Shown here piece after piece: positions 52,772 to 61,391 of a DNA stretch of 64,000 bases; positions within the stretch are counted from its first letter, which is position 1; each line of letters starts with the position of its first letter. The notes below the pieces were generated by a model, which worked only from the letters and a program-made list of their open reading frames with translations, was not told where the DNA came from and searched no databases. The stretch lies in NCBI GenBank assembly GCA_029433155.1, contig JAQYTT010000001.1, positions 706,216 to 770,215 of the forward strand, written 5' to 3'. Position numbers and translations under genes: made by a program. The stretch is from Lactobacillaceae bacterium L1_55_11 (GTDB taxonomy: Bacteria; Bacillota; Bacilli; Lactobacillales; Lactobacillaceae).

Positions 52772-54046
52772 TTACGATTTAATAATGTACTGGACCACAG
52801 CAGGCTGGGACAAGATTTCGTCGGCTAGCCCCTCCAGGTCAGTAAAATTGATTTCTTTTAACAGATTAATTTTATCAAAGAGACCCACGCCAAACAAGCT
52901 CTGGTCACCCCTTAGGGCAATTTGTTCCAGGCTGTTGAGCCTTTGAATGGTCTCGCCCAAACTAGCTGTCTTCAGCCGGCTAAATCCAGCTGCCAAAGTA
53001 GGCAAAACTGTCTGGTAGTCAGCCAACCGTTCCCGAATGGCCTGGGCCAGCTGATTGACATCAACGCTCTCACCATAAAAACTCAAATACTGGTAGGGAC
53101 CCATCAAAGTGTACTCACTATCCAAGCCGTTATCGACCAGGCCACGCTGGTAAAGGTCCTGGTACCAGTCGGTTTGCTCGCCAAATAAAAGATCCAACAA
53201 TAAATTAGCAGCTAAAACCCGCTGACTGGCTACCGGGCCAGTCAGATTTAAACTAGACAGGCGCACTCCTAAAGCTAACTTGGGCCGACTCACTGGGTAA
53301 TGGCCGAGCTGTTTGGTCTGGACAATCGGTGGCAAGTCAGACTGCCAGGCCGGTTGCGCAGTCGCTGTTCCAGGGGCAATCTTAACCTGACTAGCTTCAA
53401 TGGCTGGCACTAACTCATCAGCATCAAAATTACCGACCACGGTCAACTGCAGGTTCCTGGGCTGGTAAAAGGCTGCATAAACCTGGTAAAGCAGGTCCGG
53501 AGTGATGTCTTGGAGTGAATTTAGGTCACCAGCTATATCTTGGGCCAGGGGGCTATCAGGATACAGCAAAGCCATTAGGCCCATGTAGAGATGCCAGTCG
53601 CTGTCATCGGCATACATTTGAATTTCTTGGCCGATAATACCCCGTTCCCGGGCCACGTTTTCCTCGGTGAAAACTGGCCGCTGAACAAAGTCGAGCAGGT
53701 GGACCACGTTTTCAGTCACGGCCTGGGTGGTCGTAAAATAATAGCTGGTTTGATAGTCATTGGTAAAGGCGTTGGCATCAGCACCCAACTGACCAAACCT
53801 GACCATAGCGTCCTCATCACCTTGGTCAAAGAGCTTGTGTTCCAAAAAATGGGCCGTCCCCGCGGGAATCTTAGTCAGACCATTTTTAGCATCAACCAGG
53901 CCGGTATTGAGGGCACCAATTTTAGCAGTCACAACGCCGACCGTACCGTGGTAGCTAGGTTTTGGCACCAGTGTAACTGACAGGCCATTGGGCATTACTT
54001 GTTCAATTAGCTGTTCACCAATTTCAGGATAATCTTTTTCAATCAT
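52772..54046 (-). CDS. M16 family zinc peptidase (YfmH type), catalytic member of the pair
   Basis: 424 residues from ATG 54046, which overlaps the yfmF stop by 8 nt. The inverted zinc motif HFLEH is near residue 67 (GTAHFLEHKLF), and the downstream Glu is in the following helix region (ENVARERGIIGQEI near 130). The R/Y pair expected in the C-terminal half lies near 335-350. M16 peptidases of this type degrade or process peptides; the partner YfmF lacks the metal motif. In other Firmicutes relatives of this pair function in peptide pheromone maturation. Confidence 0.92.
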   Translation of the reverse strand: MIEKDYPEIGEQLIEQVMPNGLSVTLVPKPSYHGTVGVVTAKIGALNTGLVDAKNGLTKIPAGTAHFLEHKLFDQGDEDAMVRFGQLGADANAFTNDYQTSYYFTTTQAVTENVVHLLDFVQRPVFTEENVARERGIIGQEIQMYADDSDWHLYMGLMALLYPDSPLAQDIAGDLNSLQDITPDLLYQVYAAFYQPRNLQLTVVGNFDADELVPAIEASQVKIAPGTATAQPAWQSDLPPIVQTKQLGHYPVSRPKLALGVRLSSLNLTGPVASQRVLAANLLLDLLFGEQTDWYQDLYQRGLVDNGLDSEYTLMGPYQYLSFYGESVDVNQLAQAIRERLADYQTVLPTLAAGFSRLKTASLGETIQRLNSLEQIALRGDQSLFGVGLFDKINLLKEINFTDLEGLADEILSQPAVVQYIIKS

Positions 54047-55304
54047 AATCTTTGGGTAATAAGGTGTACTGACCGCGCAACTTGAGCTGCTTGGCCAAAT
54101 TCGAAACATCGTCCGCCGTCACATTTTCAACTGCTTGAACCCACTCTTCTGGGGATAGCTGGGTGGAAACCAGGTCACGGAGGTAGGCCCGCTTAACCAA
54201 CAAGCCCGGTGAATCCAACTGACTGAGATAATCATTACTCAAGGCCCGTTTAGCTTCTGTTAACATGGTCGGACTGAATTTCCCCTTAGCTAGTTGGGCA
54301 ATGATTGCCGCGACTTCTTCTTGAACTAGACCCACTTGATCAGGGGCTATGCCGGCCACTAAGGTTAGCATGCCCAAGTCATAACGCCAGTAGGTATAAA
54401 TCATGTAAGCTAACGAATTTCGTTCACGGACAGTCAAAAACAGGGCTGACAGGGGTCCCCCACCCAGAATCATATTTAAAACCTGGGCGGCAAAGCGCTG
54501 CTTACTGCCAGGTGCGACTGTTAGGTCGTAACTCTGGGTCAAAACCGCCTGACTAAGTTCAGCCTGATTGCCCTGTGAAATTACTGGCTGTTCGAAATCC
54601 CGGGCATGGTACCAAGGTGCCAAATCAACCCGACGGGCCCCGAACGGCAAGCCGCGCGCCCAGTCGGCAACCGTTTCCCGGTCGATGTCCCCGGCCACGA
54701 CAATGGTCACCCGGTCGTTAGCGACCATTTCCTCGTAAGCTTGCTGGATATCCGCCGGGATTAAATTAGCCACTTCATCGCGGTTACCCAAGGCAGAATC
54801 TTTCAGGGCTGCATCAGGCAAAACCTGCTGGCGTAACCGACTTAAAGCCAGACGGACCGTGCCATCAGCAATGGCGTCCAAATCACTGAGCAAGGCTGCT
54901 TGCTCGGTTTTAAAAACTGCTTTGTAAACCGTTCCCTTATCAAAAATCGGGTGGAAAACCATCTCGGCCATAAAATCTAGGCACGCCCTTAAGTAGTCAG
55001 TCCCCTCACCGACGTACGTTGGCTGGGTGAATTGCAGGCCAAACTGGACCTGGTGCACCTGGCCAACCCGGCTAACATCGGTTTGATACTGGGCTCCAGC
55101 AAGATCAATCAGGCGCTGGGCCACTGCCTTTTGACTAGGGTACTGGTCAGCACTGGCCGCCATCACATAGGAAAGCAGGGCCCGCACACTGGCTGATTGG
55201 GGCTGGGCAGGAGTGCTAAAGTTGATGCCAACCTGAATGGTCTTAAATTGCTGGCTGGGCAAATATTGCAAGTTGACACCGCCAGCCAGGGGAATCATTG
55301 ACAT
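54039..55304 (-). CDS. M16 family peptidase-like protein (YfmF type), no active site
   Basis: 421 residues from ATG 55304, 9 nt after GAGG; a TTG 15 nt earlier would place the site inside the gene. Same M16 fold as its neighbour but without HxxEH, as is normal for the non-catalytic half of these pairs. Features: VGINFSTPAQ near residue 23, TIVVAGDIDRETV near 195 and LGGGPLSALFLTVRERNSLAY near 280. It likely forms a heterodimeric chamber with the product of yfmH. Confidence 0.9.
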   Translation of the reverse strand: MSMIPLAGGVNLQYLPSQQFKTIQVGINFSTPAQPQSASVRALLSYVMAASADQYPSQKAVAQRLIDLAGAQYQTDVSRVGQVHQVQFGLQFTQPTYVGEGTDYLRACLDFMAEMVFHPIFDKGTVYKAVFKTEQAALLSDLDAIADGTVRLALSRLRQQVLPDAALKDSALGNRDEVANLIPADIQQAYEEMVANDRVTIVVAGDIDRETVADWARGLPFGARRVDLAPWYHARDFEQPVISQGNQAELSQAVLTQSYDLTVAPGSKQRFAAQVLNMILGGGPLSALFLTVRERNSLAYMIYTYWRYDLGMLTLVAGIAPDQVGLVQEEVAAIIAQLAKGKFSPTMLTEAKRALSNDYLSQLDSPGLLVKRAYLRDLVSTQLSPEEWVQAVENVTADDVSNLAKQLKLRGQYTLLPKDYD

Positions 55305-55374
55305 GGTAAAAATCCTCAATTCTCAGACATACGAAAATAATAACCGGTCTATCATACCACCTTTTTTAGAAATT

Positions 55375-55398
55375 AAAAAAAGCCCCAGAGGGCTTTTT
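55375..55398 (-). terminator. Terminator after the amino-acid ABC transporter operon
   Basis: Stem gccc / gggc extended by A/T pairs, loop caga, T-run on the minus strand. Confidence 0.88.
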
Positions 55399-55400
55399 AA

Positions 55401-56231
55401 TCAGCTACCAAACCACTTGGTTTCCAACTGCTTGGTGGTGCCGTCCTTGCGCAACTTCGCTAACTGATCGTTAACGGCCTTGCGTAGGCCGGAATCAGTT
55501 TTACGGAAACCAACCACATCCTGCTGGGCTGGGAAACTACCGGTGGTAATTTGATAATCATCGGGGTTGTCCTGGTGACTAATGTAGTAACGGGCATAGT
55601 CTTCATCGACTAAGAGTCCCTGAATCCGACCGGCACTCAGGTCGTTGAAGGCCTTGTCATAGGTGTCATAACCGACCGCCTTATTATCCTGAATATACTT
55701 TTTCAAAATATCAGGGTTCTGGTTAAGGGCGTCATCCCCACTAGAACCAGTCTGGTCCCCAAGGATTTTGCCAGACATATCCGCAAAGGAGTTAATGTTA
55801 TTCTTCTTTAAAGAAACCACGACCTGGGTAGCCTTGTGGTAAGGATTTGAGAAGGCCACCTTCTTGGCCCGGTCCGGCGTAGCGGTATAACCATTCCAGA
55901 TGGCATCAATGTTACCAGTGTTAAGCTCGTTTTCCTTCATCGACCAGTCAATTGGCTGCCACTTGACCTTAATGCCCAGGTTCTTAAAGACGGCATTTGC
56001 CAGGTCGACATCAAAGCCGACAATCTTACCGGAATCATCCCGAAAGCCCATGGGCACAAAGGTATCATCCAGGCCGATGGTAATTTGCTTATCCTTTTGA
56101 ATCCGGTCCCATCCGGCATTTTGACCACCGCTGCCCTTACCACGCAGGCCAAAGGACAACCAGGCTACCAGGAGGACCACAGCCGCAATCACGACCGTAT
56201 TAACGACTATTTTCTTTTTTTGCATCGTCAT
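55401..56231 (-). CDS. Polar amino-acid ABC transporter substrate-binding protein, no lipobox
   Basis: 276 residues, start overlapping the ATPase stop (ATGA), with AGGAGG upstream. A hydrophobic helix lies at about 10-29 (NTVVIAAVVLLVAWLSFG) after four basic residues, but no lipobox cysteine is present, so it is probably held by this helix. The domain from about 45 is the HisJ/GlnH type: ITIGLDDTFVPMGFRDDSGKIVGFDVDLA near 50-78 and LGDQTGSSG near 158. Binds an unknown amino acid; the T-box leader hints at which. Confidence 0.92.
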   Translation of the reverse strand: MTMQKKKIVVNTVVIAAVVLLVAWLSFGLRGKGSGGQNAGWDRIQKDKQITIGLDDTFVPMGFRDDSGKIVGFDVDLANAVFKNLGIKVKWQPIDWSMKENELNTGNIDAIWNGYTATPDRAKKVAFSNPYHKATQVVVSLKKNNINSFADMSGKILGDQTGSSGDDALNQNPDILKKYIQDNKAVGYDTYDKAFNDLSAGRIQGLLVDEDYARYYISHQDNPDDYQITTGSFPAQQDVVGFRKTDSGLRKAVNDQLAKLRKDGTTKQLETKWFGS

Positions 56232-56869
56232 ACGCGGGCAACCTCCTTAGCAAAGTCAAACACGCGGTCTGAAATCTCTTCGGCAAAGGGCTGGTCGTGG
56301 GTGATAACTACCTGGGTTACCCCCTGGTCCTTTAGGGTTTTAATGACTTCAGCGACCTGCCCAGTTGATACCTCATCCAAGCCACTAGTGGGCTCATCAT
56401 AGGCAATAATCTGGGGCTTCATTGCCAAGGCGCGGGCAATGGCAACCCGCTGCTTTTGCCCACCCGATAACTGATAAGGGTAAAGGTCAGCCTTGTCGGC
56501 CATCCCCAAAGTGGTTAACAGGGAACGGGCTTCCTTTTGACTTTTAGCGGCGCTGAGCTTATTGACGTTAATCGGTGCCAGGGTAATGTTACCCATGACC
56601 GTGTAATTCGGAAAAAGATTAAAGTCCTGGAAAATCAGGCCAATCTTATTTTGCAGGTCACGGCCTTCCTGGTTAACCAGCTGGCCGTCAATGAAAATAT
56701 CACCGCTGTCAGCCGGTTCAATCCCGGTCATGATTTTCAACAAGGTAGTTTTTCCAATCCCAGATGGACCGACAATACTGAGGACTTCGCCCTGGTGAAC
56801 CTGTAGGTCTAGGTCCTGGAAAATGAGGTTATCGCCGTAAGACTTCGTTAATGACTTAATTTCTAACAT
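56228..56869 (-). CDS. Polar amino-acid ABC transporter ATP-binding protein
   Basis: 213 residues. Walker A SIVGPSGIGKTTLLKIM near residue 30, LSGGQKQRVAIARALAMKP near 135, IAYDEPTSGLDE near 158 and THDQPFAEEISD near 193. Single nucleotide-binding domain of the PAAT type. GGAGG lies 6 nt before the ATG; it overlaps the substrate-binding protein gene by 4 nt. Confidence 0.95.
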   Translation of the reverse strand: MLEIKSLTKSYGDNLIFQDLDLQVHQGEVLSIVGPSGIGKTTLLKIMTGIEPADSGDIFIDGQLVNQEGRDLQNKIGLIFQDFNLFPNYTVMGNITLAPINVNKLSAAKSQKEARSLLTTLGMADKADLYPYQLSGGQKQRVAIARALAMKPQIIAYDEPTSGLDEVSTGQVAEVIKTLKDQGVTQVVITHDQPFAEEISDRVFDFAKEVARV

Positions 56870-56872
56870 AAC

Positions 56873-57514
56873 TTACCTCCAAACCGACAGGCGCGTTTCG
56901 TAACGCCGTAACAACAGGGTAACCAGACCGGTCATGGCTAAGTACAAGATACCAACCAGGAGATAAGGAATCAGGGTCACATCACGACTAGCGGCGATGT
57001 TACCGGCCCGGAGAATATCCCCCAGCCCAATGACATAAATCAAAGAGGTGTCCTTGACCAGGTTGACCGCTTCATTACCAAAGGAAGGCACCACAATCTT
57101 AACCACCTGGGGTAGGATAATCTTAAAGAAGGTCTGCCGGCGACTAAAGCCTAAGACCTTAGCAGCGTCATACTGGCCTTCTGGAATGGCCTGCAAGCCA
57201 CCACGGAAAATCTCGGCCAGGTAGGCCGCGTAGTTAATAATAAAGGCAATCACGGCCGCCTCAAAGCGGGGGAAGGTAATGCCCACCATGCTCAGGCCGT
57301 AGTAGATAAAGATCAGCTGCAGCAGTAAGGGCGTGCCCCGCATAACCCAGATATAAGCGTTTAAAATCCAACGAATTGAAAAATATGGGGACCGCAGTCC
57401 TAAGGATACCAAGATACCTAGCGGAATGGAGCCCACCAGCGTAATAAAGAAGACCCCGAGGGTGTATTTCAAACCGGATAAAATACCCGGTAAAATTTGA
57501 ATAATATAGTTCAT
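56873..57514 (-). CDS. Polar amino-acid ABC transporter permease
   Basis: 213 residues, about five membrane helices. Typical PAAT permease: YIWVMRGTPLLLQLIFIYYGL near residues 53-73, AYLAEIFRGGLQAIPEGQYDAAKVLGFSRRQTFFKIILPQ near 95-135 (the ATPase-contact loop), and NLVKDTSLIYVIG near 151. First gene of the operon, 34 nt downstream of the T-box terminator. Confidence 0.95.
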   Translation of the reverse strand: MNYIIQILPGILSGLKYTLGVFFITLVGSIPLGILVSLGLRSPYFSIRWILNAYIWVMRGTPLLLQLIFIYYGLSMVGITFPRFEAAVIAFIINYAAYLAEIFRGGLQAIPEGQYDAAKVLGFSRRQTFFKIILPQVVKIVVPSFGNEAVNLVKDTSLIYVIGLGDILRAGNIAASRDVTLIPYLLVGILYLAMTGLVTLLLRRYETRLSVWR

Positions 57515-57553
57515 AAACTTTTCCCACCTTGCCTTAAAGTAAGCCAGCGATAC

Positions 57554-57809
57554 AAAAAACGCCCTCTAGGTAGCTAACTACCTAGAGGGCGTTCTAACGC
57601 GGTCCCACCTCATTTTTGCCAACTCATCACTGAGCGGCCTCATTCAGTCACTTGACTGCGTGCGTTAACGGGCACCACCGTCATGGCCTACTGACTTCAG
57701 CCACCCACTCGTAGATGTGGTTCATTTAAAACCGGGGCTTACTCACAATCACCGCAAGCTTCCTGAAACCCAGTTAAAAACTACTCTTCTACTCAACGTT
57801 TTAAATATG
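57554..57809 (-). promoter_or_regulatory. T-box riboswitch leader of the amino-acid ABC operon
   Basis: On the minus strand the leader has a long stem I region (about 57715-57800), the conserved T-box AGGTGGGACCGCG (57598-57610) and a 16-bp terminator stem aacgccctctaggtag / ctacctagagggcgtt (57558-57593) with six T. Uncharged tRNA binding would favour the antiterminator. The base of stem I pairs GTAGA with TCTAC; just inside it is GAACCACA, so the specifier is CAC (His), ACC (Thr) or CCA (Pro), with CAC my first choice. Confidence 0.88.
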
Positions 57810-57815
57810 ACCCTA

Positions 57816-57843
57816 ATTATACAAAGTCAGCTAAACTTGTCAA
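57816..57843 (-). promoter_or_regulatory. Promoter of the T-box/ABC operon
   Basis: TTGACA (57838-57843), 16 nt, TATAAT (57816-57821) on the minus strand, beginning 3 nt past the mreD stop. Confidence 0.85.
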
Positions 57844-57846
57844 GGT

Positions 57847-58371
57847 TTAGGACAGCTTTTGGAAAAACGACCAAGTCGGATAATAGCCCAAGGCCGCCAA
57901 GGCTAAGTTCAAGACCGCCGTTGGCAGCACCTCAAAGGTCAAAAAGGACGTCAAACTAATATCGGCAATGTTAATGATAAAACCGGTAACATAGGTCACA
58001 ACCAGGTAGGTCACCAACCCAATCAAAAAGAGCAAAAGGCCACTCATCATCCGTTCATCAAAGAAGGAACGCAGCTGGTACATCAAAACCGTACTAGCCA
58101 GATAGGCCACCGTGTAGGTACCAATAAAGCCGGTGTAGTAAATATCAAAGAGTAAGCCGATCCCGACTACATAAACCCAGTAGGGACCCAGGTTAGTGGC
58201 CTCAAACTGGATGGCGTAAAACAGCCAAATCAAAGTCAAGGTTGGCAAAATGTGGAGGGGAAAGTGGGTGAAAATCGGCCCCATGCTGGCCATCAAATCC
58301 CCATCCACAAACAAGAAGAGTAGCAGGACGACCGGGTAGATTAATTTGAATTTTAAAAATCGCCAGGCCAT
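57847..58371 (-). CDS. mreD: Rod shape-determining protein MreD
   Basis: 174 residues, mostly membrane helices (about five), with the LFDIYYTGFIGTYTVAYL stretch near residues 72-89 typical of MreD. Integral part of the elongation complex with MreC, MreB and RodZ. It starts 3 nt after the mreC stop. The promoter of the next operon begins right after its stop codon. Confidence 0.92.
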   Translation of the reverse strand: MAWRFLKFKLIYPVVLLLFLFVDGDLMASMGPIFTHFPLHILPTLTLIWLFYAIQFEATNLGPYWVYVVGIGLLFDIYYTGFIGTYTVAYLASTVLMYQLRSFFDERMMSGLLLFLIGLVTYLVVTYVTGFIINIADISLTSFLTFEVLPTAVLNLALAALGYYPTWSFFQKLS

Positions 58372-58374
58372 ACA

Positions 58375-59229
58375 TTAATTTCCCATCTGTGAAACCGCCA
58401 CCAGCACGCTGGTAATGTTACTCAAATCAGCTGCCGGCGTGATATAAATCTTCTTAGAAAGGCCGTAATCATCCGGCACGACCTGGTTAACCGTGCCGAC
58501 AAAGAGACCGGCTGGAATGACACCACCAAGGCCAGAGGTTTGCACCACATCACCCTTTTTAATGTCGTTGGTAGCCGTCACCTGACCCATCACAAGCCGG
58601 TTGGTTTCACTATCGTAGTCAGAAATAATACCGTTAACATCGCCAGTGCTGGACTTCAAAGTCACGGCAAAGCGGTTGGCATCCTCACTGGTATCTGAAA
58701 TTAAGGCCACCTTGGCATTAACCGTGTTCACCTCGGTAATCCGGCCGATGATACCTGATCCGGCTAGAACTGGCATCCCCTTCTTCAAGCCAGCCTGAGC
58801 CCCCTTGTCGATGACCAGTTGGGACTGCCAGGTTGTTGGTGAACGGCTAATGGTTGCGGCCGCAATTGTTTGGTAGTCGGTCAACGTGCTCTTTAACTTT
58901 AGCTGTTTTTTCAGGGATGCATTTTCGGCCTCAACGGTCTGCAAGCGCACCTTATTTTGGGCGTAACCGTCAATTTGGGCCTTGAGCTTACGATTCTCAG
59001 AAAAAGTACTCATTAAGCTGGCAAAGCTGTTGGCGCTGTGGCCAATCGCGTTGGTTGGGGCGGCAATAATCCGGCTCACCCCGCCGGCCAAGTCGTTAGC
59101 AAAACGCTGAAAAAAAGGTGGCTGGTTGGTCCGCTTGGCCCACCAGTTAGAACCGGCAATCAGTCCCACAATAATAAATAGGGCAACAATAATCGTTACC
59201 AGTGTCCGTGATGAAAACAGCTTACGCAT
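58375..59229 (-). CDS. mreC: Rod shape-determining protein MreC
   Basis: 284 residues. N-terminal membrane helix about 10-27, a coiled-coil region about 70-105 (NRKLKAQIDGYAQNKVRLQTVEAENASLKKQ), then the external beta-barrel domain with PVLAGSGIIGRITEV near 153 and GDVVQTSGLGGVIPAGLFVG near 225. Dimeric scaffold of the elongasome. AGAGG ribosome site. A hairpin separates it from mreB. Confidence 0.95.
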   Translation of the reverse strand: MRKLFSSRTLVTIIVALFIIVGLIAGSNWWAKRTNQPPFFQRFANDLAGGVSRIIAAPTNAIGHSANSFASLMSTFSENRKLKAQIDGYAQNKVRLQTVEAENASLKKQLKLKSTLTDYQTIAAATISRSPTTWQSQLVIDKGAQAGLKKGMPVLAGSGIIGRITEVNTVNAKVALISDTSEDANRFAVTLKSSTGDVNGIISDYDSETNRLVMGQVTATNDIKKGDVVQTSGLGGVIPAGLFVGTVNQVVPDDYGLSKKIYITPAADLSNITSVLVAVSQMGN

Positions 59230-59264
59230 CTAACCAACCTCTTCCCAGTGCGGTCTATCAGAAT

Positions 59265-59292
59265 AAAAGCGTAGCGCAAGCGCTACGCTTTT
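59265..59292 (-). terminator. Intercistronic hairpin between mreB and mreC (partial terminator or attenuator)
   Basis: Perfect 12-bp stem aaaagcgtagcg / cgctacgctttt with loop caag, only 4 nt past the mreB stop, with just four T following. It may trim mreB mRNA or cut down mreCD expression relative to mreB rather than fully terminate. Confidence 0.7.
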
Positions 59293-59296
59293 GGCA

Positions 59297-60301
59297 TTAC
59301 TTTTGTCGTAAAACATCCAGTGATTTCAAGGCTTCCCCGATACCGTTGGCAACCGTATCTAGAGGATTGTCAGCAATCAAAACCGGCACCTTGGTAATTT
59401 CTTGAATCATGGTGTCCAAGCCTCGTAACAGGGCTCCGCCACCAGTCAGCACCATGCCGTGATCAATCACGTCGGCCGCAATTTCTGGCTGCGTGGACTC
59501 CAAGGTCTCACGAATGGCATTAATAATCACGTTGACAGGCTCTTGAATGGCAATGGCCACATCTTCAGCCGTCACATCATAAGTCTTAGGCAGACCGGTC
59601 AAAAGGTCACGACCACGAACCGTGCTACCTGGTAGTTCCTTGGCTTCTTCGATTGAAACCGTACCAATTTTAATTTTCAACCGTTCGGCAGTTGGCTGAC
59701 CGATGGCAACGTTATACTTGTTGCGAATATAGTTGATAATCACTTCATCGAGCTTGTCACCGGCAAAACGGGTTGAGCGACTCGACACAATCCCACCCAG
59801 GGAAATCGTGGCCACGTCAGTAGTCCCACCACCGATGTTCACCACCATTGAACCGGTGGGGTCCATGACTGGCAAACCAGCACCAACCGCGGCGGCAAGG
59901 GGTTCTTCCAAGACATAGGCATCCCGGACACCAGCCACGCGAGCGGCATCAACGACCGCACGGCGTTCAACGGCCGTGACCCCAGAAGGAACGGCGATGG
60001 TCACGTAGGGCTTGCCACCGTGGCCATCCAAGGCCTTGTTAATATAGGCAGAAATCATGGCTACCGTGGTATCGTAGTCAGCAATCACCCCGTCGTGCAT
60101 CGGGCGGATGGCCGTAATACTTGCCGGCGTCCGTCCCAGCATTTCATGGGCTTCTTCACCAACGGCAATCACTTCGTTTGTCTCCGTGTTCCGGGCAACC
60201 ACCGATGGCTCGCGCAAAACAATTCCCTTACCATCTACGTATACATAGGTATTGGTTGTACCTAAATCAATACCAACATTTCGTTGTCCAAATGAAAACA
60301 T
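59297..60301 (-). CDS. mreB: Actin-like rod shape-determining protein MreB
   Basis: 334 residues from ATG 60301. Bacterial actin guiding lateral wall synthesis. Phosphate-1 GIDLGTTNTYVYVDGKGIV near residue 11, connect/phosphate-2 VVNIGGGTTDVATISLGG near 150, and adenosine motif LTGGGALLRGLD near 285. The 5' leader contains a GGCCT...AGGCC hairpin (60324-60340). Precedes mreC and mreD. Confidence 0.97.
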   Translation of the reverse strand: MFSFGQRNVGIDLGTTNTYVYVDGKGIVLREPSVVARNTETNEVIAVGEEAHEMLGRTPASITAIRPMHDGVIADYDTTVAMISAYINKALDGHGGKPYVTIAVPSGVTAVERRAVVDAARVAGVRDAYVLEEPLAAAVGAGLPVMDPTGSMVVNIGGGTTDVATISLGGIVSSRSTRFAGDKLDEVIINYIRNKYNVAIGQPTAERLKIKIGTVSIEEAKELPGSTVRGRDLLTGLPKTYDVTAEDVAIAIQEPVNVIINAIRETLESTQPEIAADVIDHGMVLTGGGALLRGLDTMIQEITKVPVLIADNPLDTVANGIGEALKSLDVLRQK

Positions 60302-60374
60302 CACAATATGCCTTTCGCGTCATGGCCTAAAAAAGAGGCCAATCATCCAATAATTTATTCATTAATCATTTGCT

Positions 60375-60383
60375 ATTGTAGCA
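60375..60383 (-). promoter_or_regulatory. mreB promoter (extended -10)
   Basis: TGC-TACAAT on the minus strand, the same element as at rsgA but about 70 nt from the start codon. No clear -35. Confidence 0.6.
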
Positions 60384-60404
60384 TATTTTAAATTGCGACA
60401 CAGA

Positions 60405-60578
60405 CTATTTTGCCCGGTAGTAAACCACCCGACCGCCTGGCTGGGCAACCCCGTAAACCGTGTTTTGATAGGAAAACTGGGACCAGGCCTTTTGAAATTC
60501 AGGAAAGGTTTCCGGGTTAATTTCAATTTGTTCAATTTCACCAGCTCGCAACTGATTTAAGGCTGCTAAATAATCCAC
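60405..60578 (-). CDS. Small uncharacterised protein upstream of mreBCD
   Basis: 57 residues with a GTG start at 60578 and AAGGAG 6 nt upstream. The protein opens VDYLAALNQLRAGEIEQI, has an acidic first half and an aromatic, basic end (VVYYRAK). No membrane segment or signal. It is not a shadow of another gene and lies in an otherwise empty gap, immediately ahead of the mreB promoter. I do not recognise the family. Two-thirds helical by appearance. Confidence 0.6.
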   Translation of the reverse strand: MDYLAALNQLRAGEIEQIEINPETFPEFQKAWSQFSYQNTVYGVAQPGGRVVYYRAK

Positions 60579-60639
60579 GAAATACTCCTTTTATGCTGCT
60601 AGCCGGCCCAGGTTAGTCCCTGGTAAACCAGGTCTAGGC

Positions 60640-60668
60640 TTAGCATTAGCACCGATATTATGTATAAT
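60640..60668 (+). promoter_or_regulatory. Promoter of the MucBP-like gene
   Basis: TTAGCA, 17 nt, TATAAT, giving a short leader before GAGAGGA. Confidence 0.7.
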
Positions 60669-60689
60669 ATACTTTGATTGAGAGGACGG

Positions 60690-61391
60690 ATGAATATGAC
60701 CAAGACCGCAGAACCATTATGGATCTACTATCGTAATATCGCCACCGGGGCCATGTTAACCGGCCCTAAAGAGGTGACTGGTACAATCGGAACCCCTTAC
60801 GAGGTACCCCGGTTATCTTTTGACCAACTCCGGTACGTTGACGCGAGTGGACCACTGGCAGGTTTTTTAGGTAACCACGGTCAGTCGGTTGCCCTCTTCT
60901 ACCGTCCCCAAACCTGGCAGGACTGCCAGCGGGTTTGTCTCTACTTGCAAATTTTAGCAACGACTGCAGTATACCAAGAACCGAGTCAAAACCGGCCACC
61001 CCTGCGGGAAGTAGCTGAAGGTTCCATCTGGGCGACCCACCTGCGGGTTACGACCAGCCAGGGACAGTTTTGGTACCAAATTGCTGAGAACCAGTGGATT
61101 AGCTTTGATGCCGAGCAGATGAAGCTTTTAGACCACGCTGAACAGGTTGCTAATCCCTCCTACGCTCGGCACAACCCCCTCCAGGAGATGAACCAATCTA
61201 ACGCGGTCATCGATTTCCTACCGGGACAGAAATTAGATACTTATGATCAGCCATACGGGATGCCTGACCGGCAGGTCAGCGATGGTGATTTTGTCACCAT
61301 CGATAAGAAGCTAACTGATGACCTAGATGTCACCTGGGGCCACATTAAGAACGTTGGCTGGCTTAATGATATTTACCTGAAACATTTTTGA
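60690..61391 (+). CDS. MucBP-like domain protein without export signal
   Basis: 233 residues from ATG 60690, with GAGAGGA just upstream (ATG at 60696 is also possible). The first ~80 residues look like a MucBP unit (IYYRNIATGAMLTGPKEVTGTIGTPYEV, closing with VALFYRP). A second part, about 120-145, reads IWATHLRVTTSQGQFWYQI, and a third, 170-230, has a GQKLDTYDQPYG unit that resembles SH3-type wall-binding modules. There is no signal peptide, membrane helix or LPxTG motif. Its role is unknown; it overlaps miaA by 29 bp tail to tail. Confidence 0.65.
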   Translation: MNMTKTAEPLWIYYRNIATGAMLTGPKEVTGTIGTPYEVPRLSFDQLRYVDASGPLAGFLGNHGQSVALFYRPQTWQDCQRVCLYLQILATTAVYQEPSQNRPPLREVAEGSIWATHLRVTTSQGQFWYQIAENQWISFDAEQMKLLDHAEQVANPSYARHNPLQEMNQSNAVIDFLPGQKLDTYDQPYGMPDRQVSDGDFVTIDKKLTDDLDVTWGHIKNVGWLNDIYLKHF

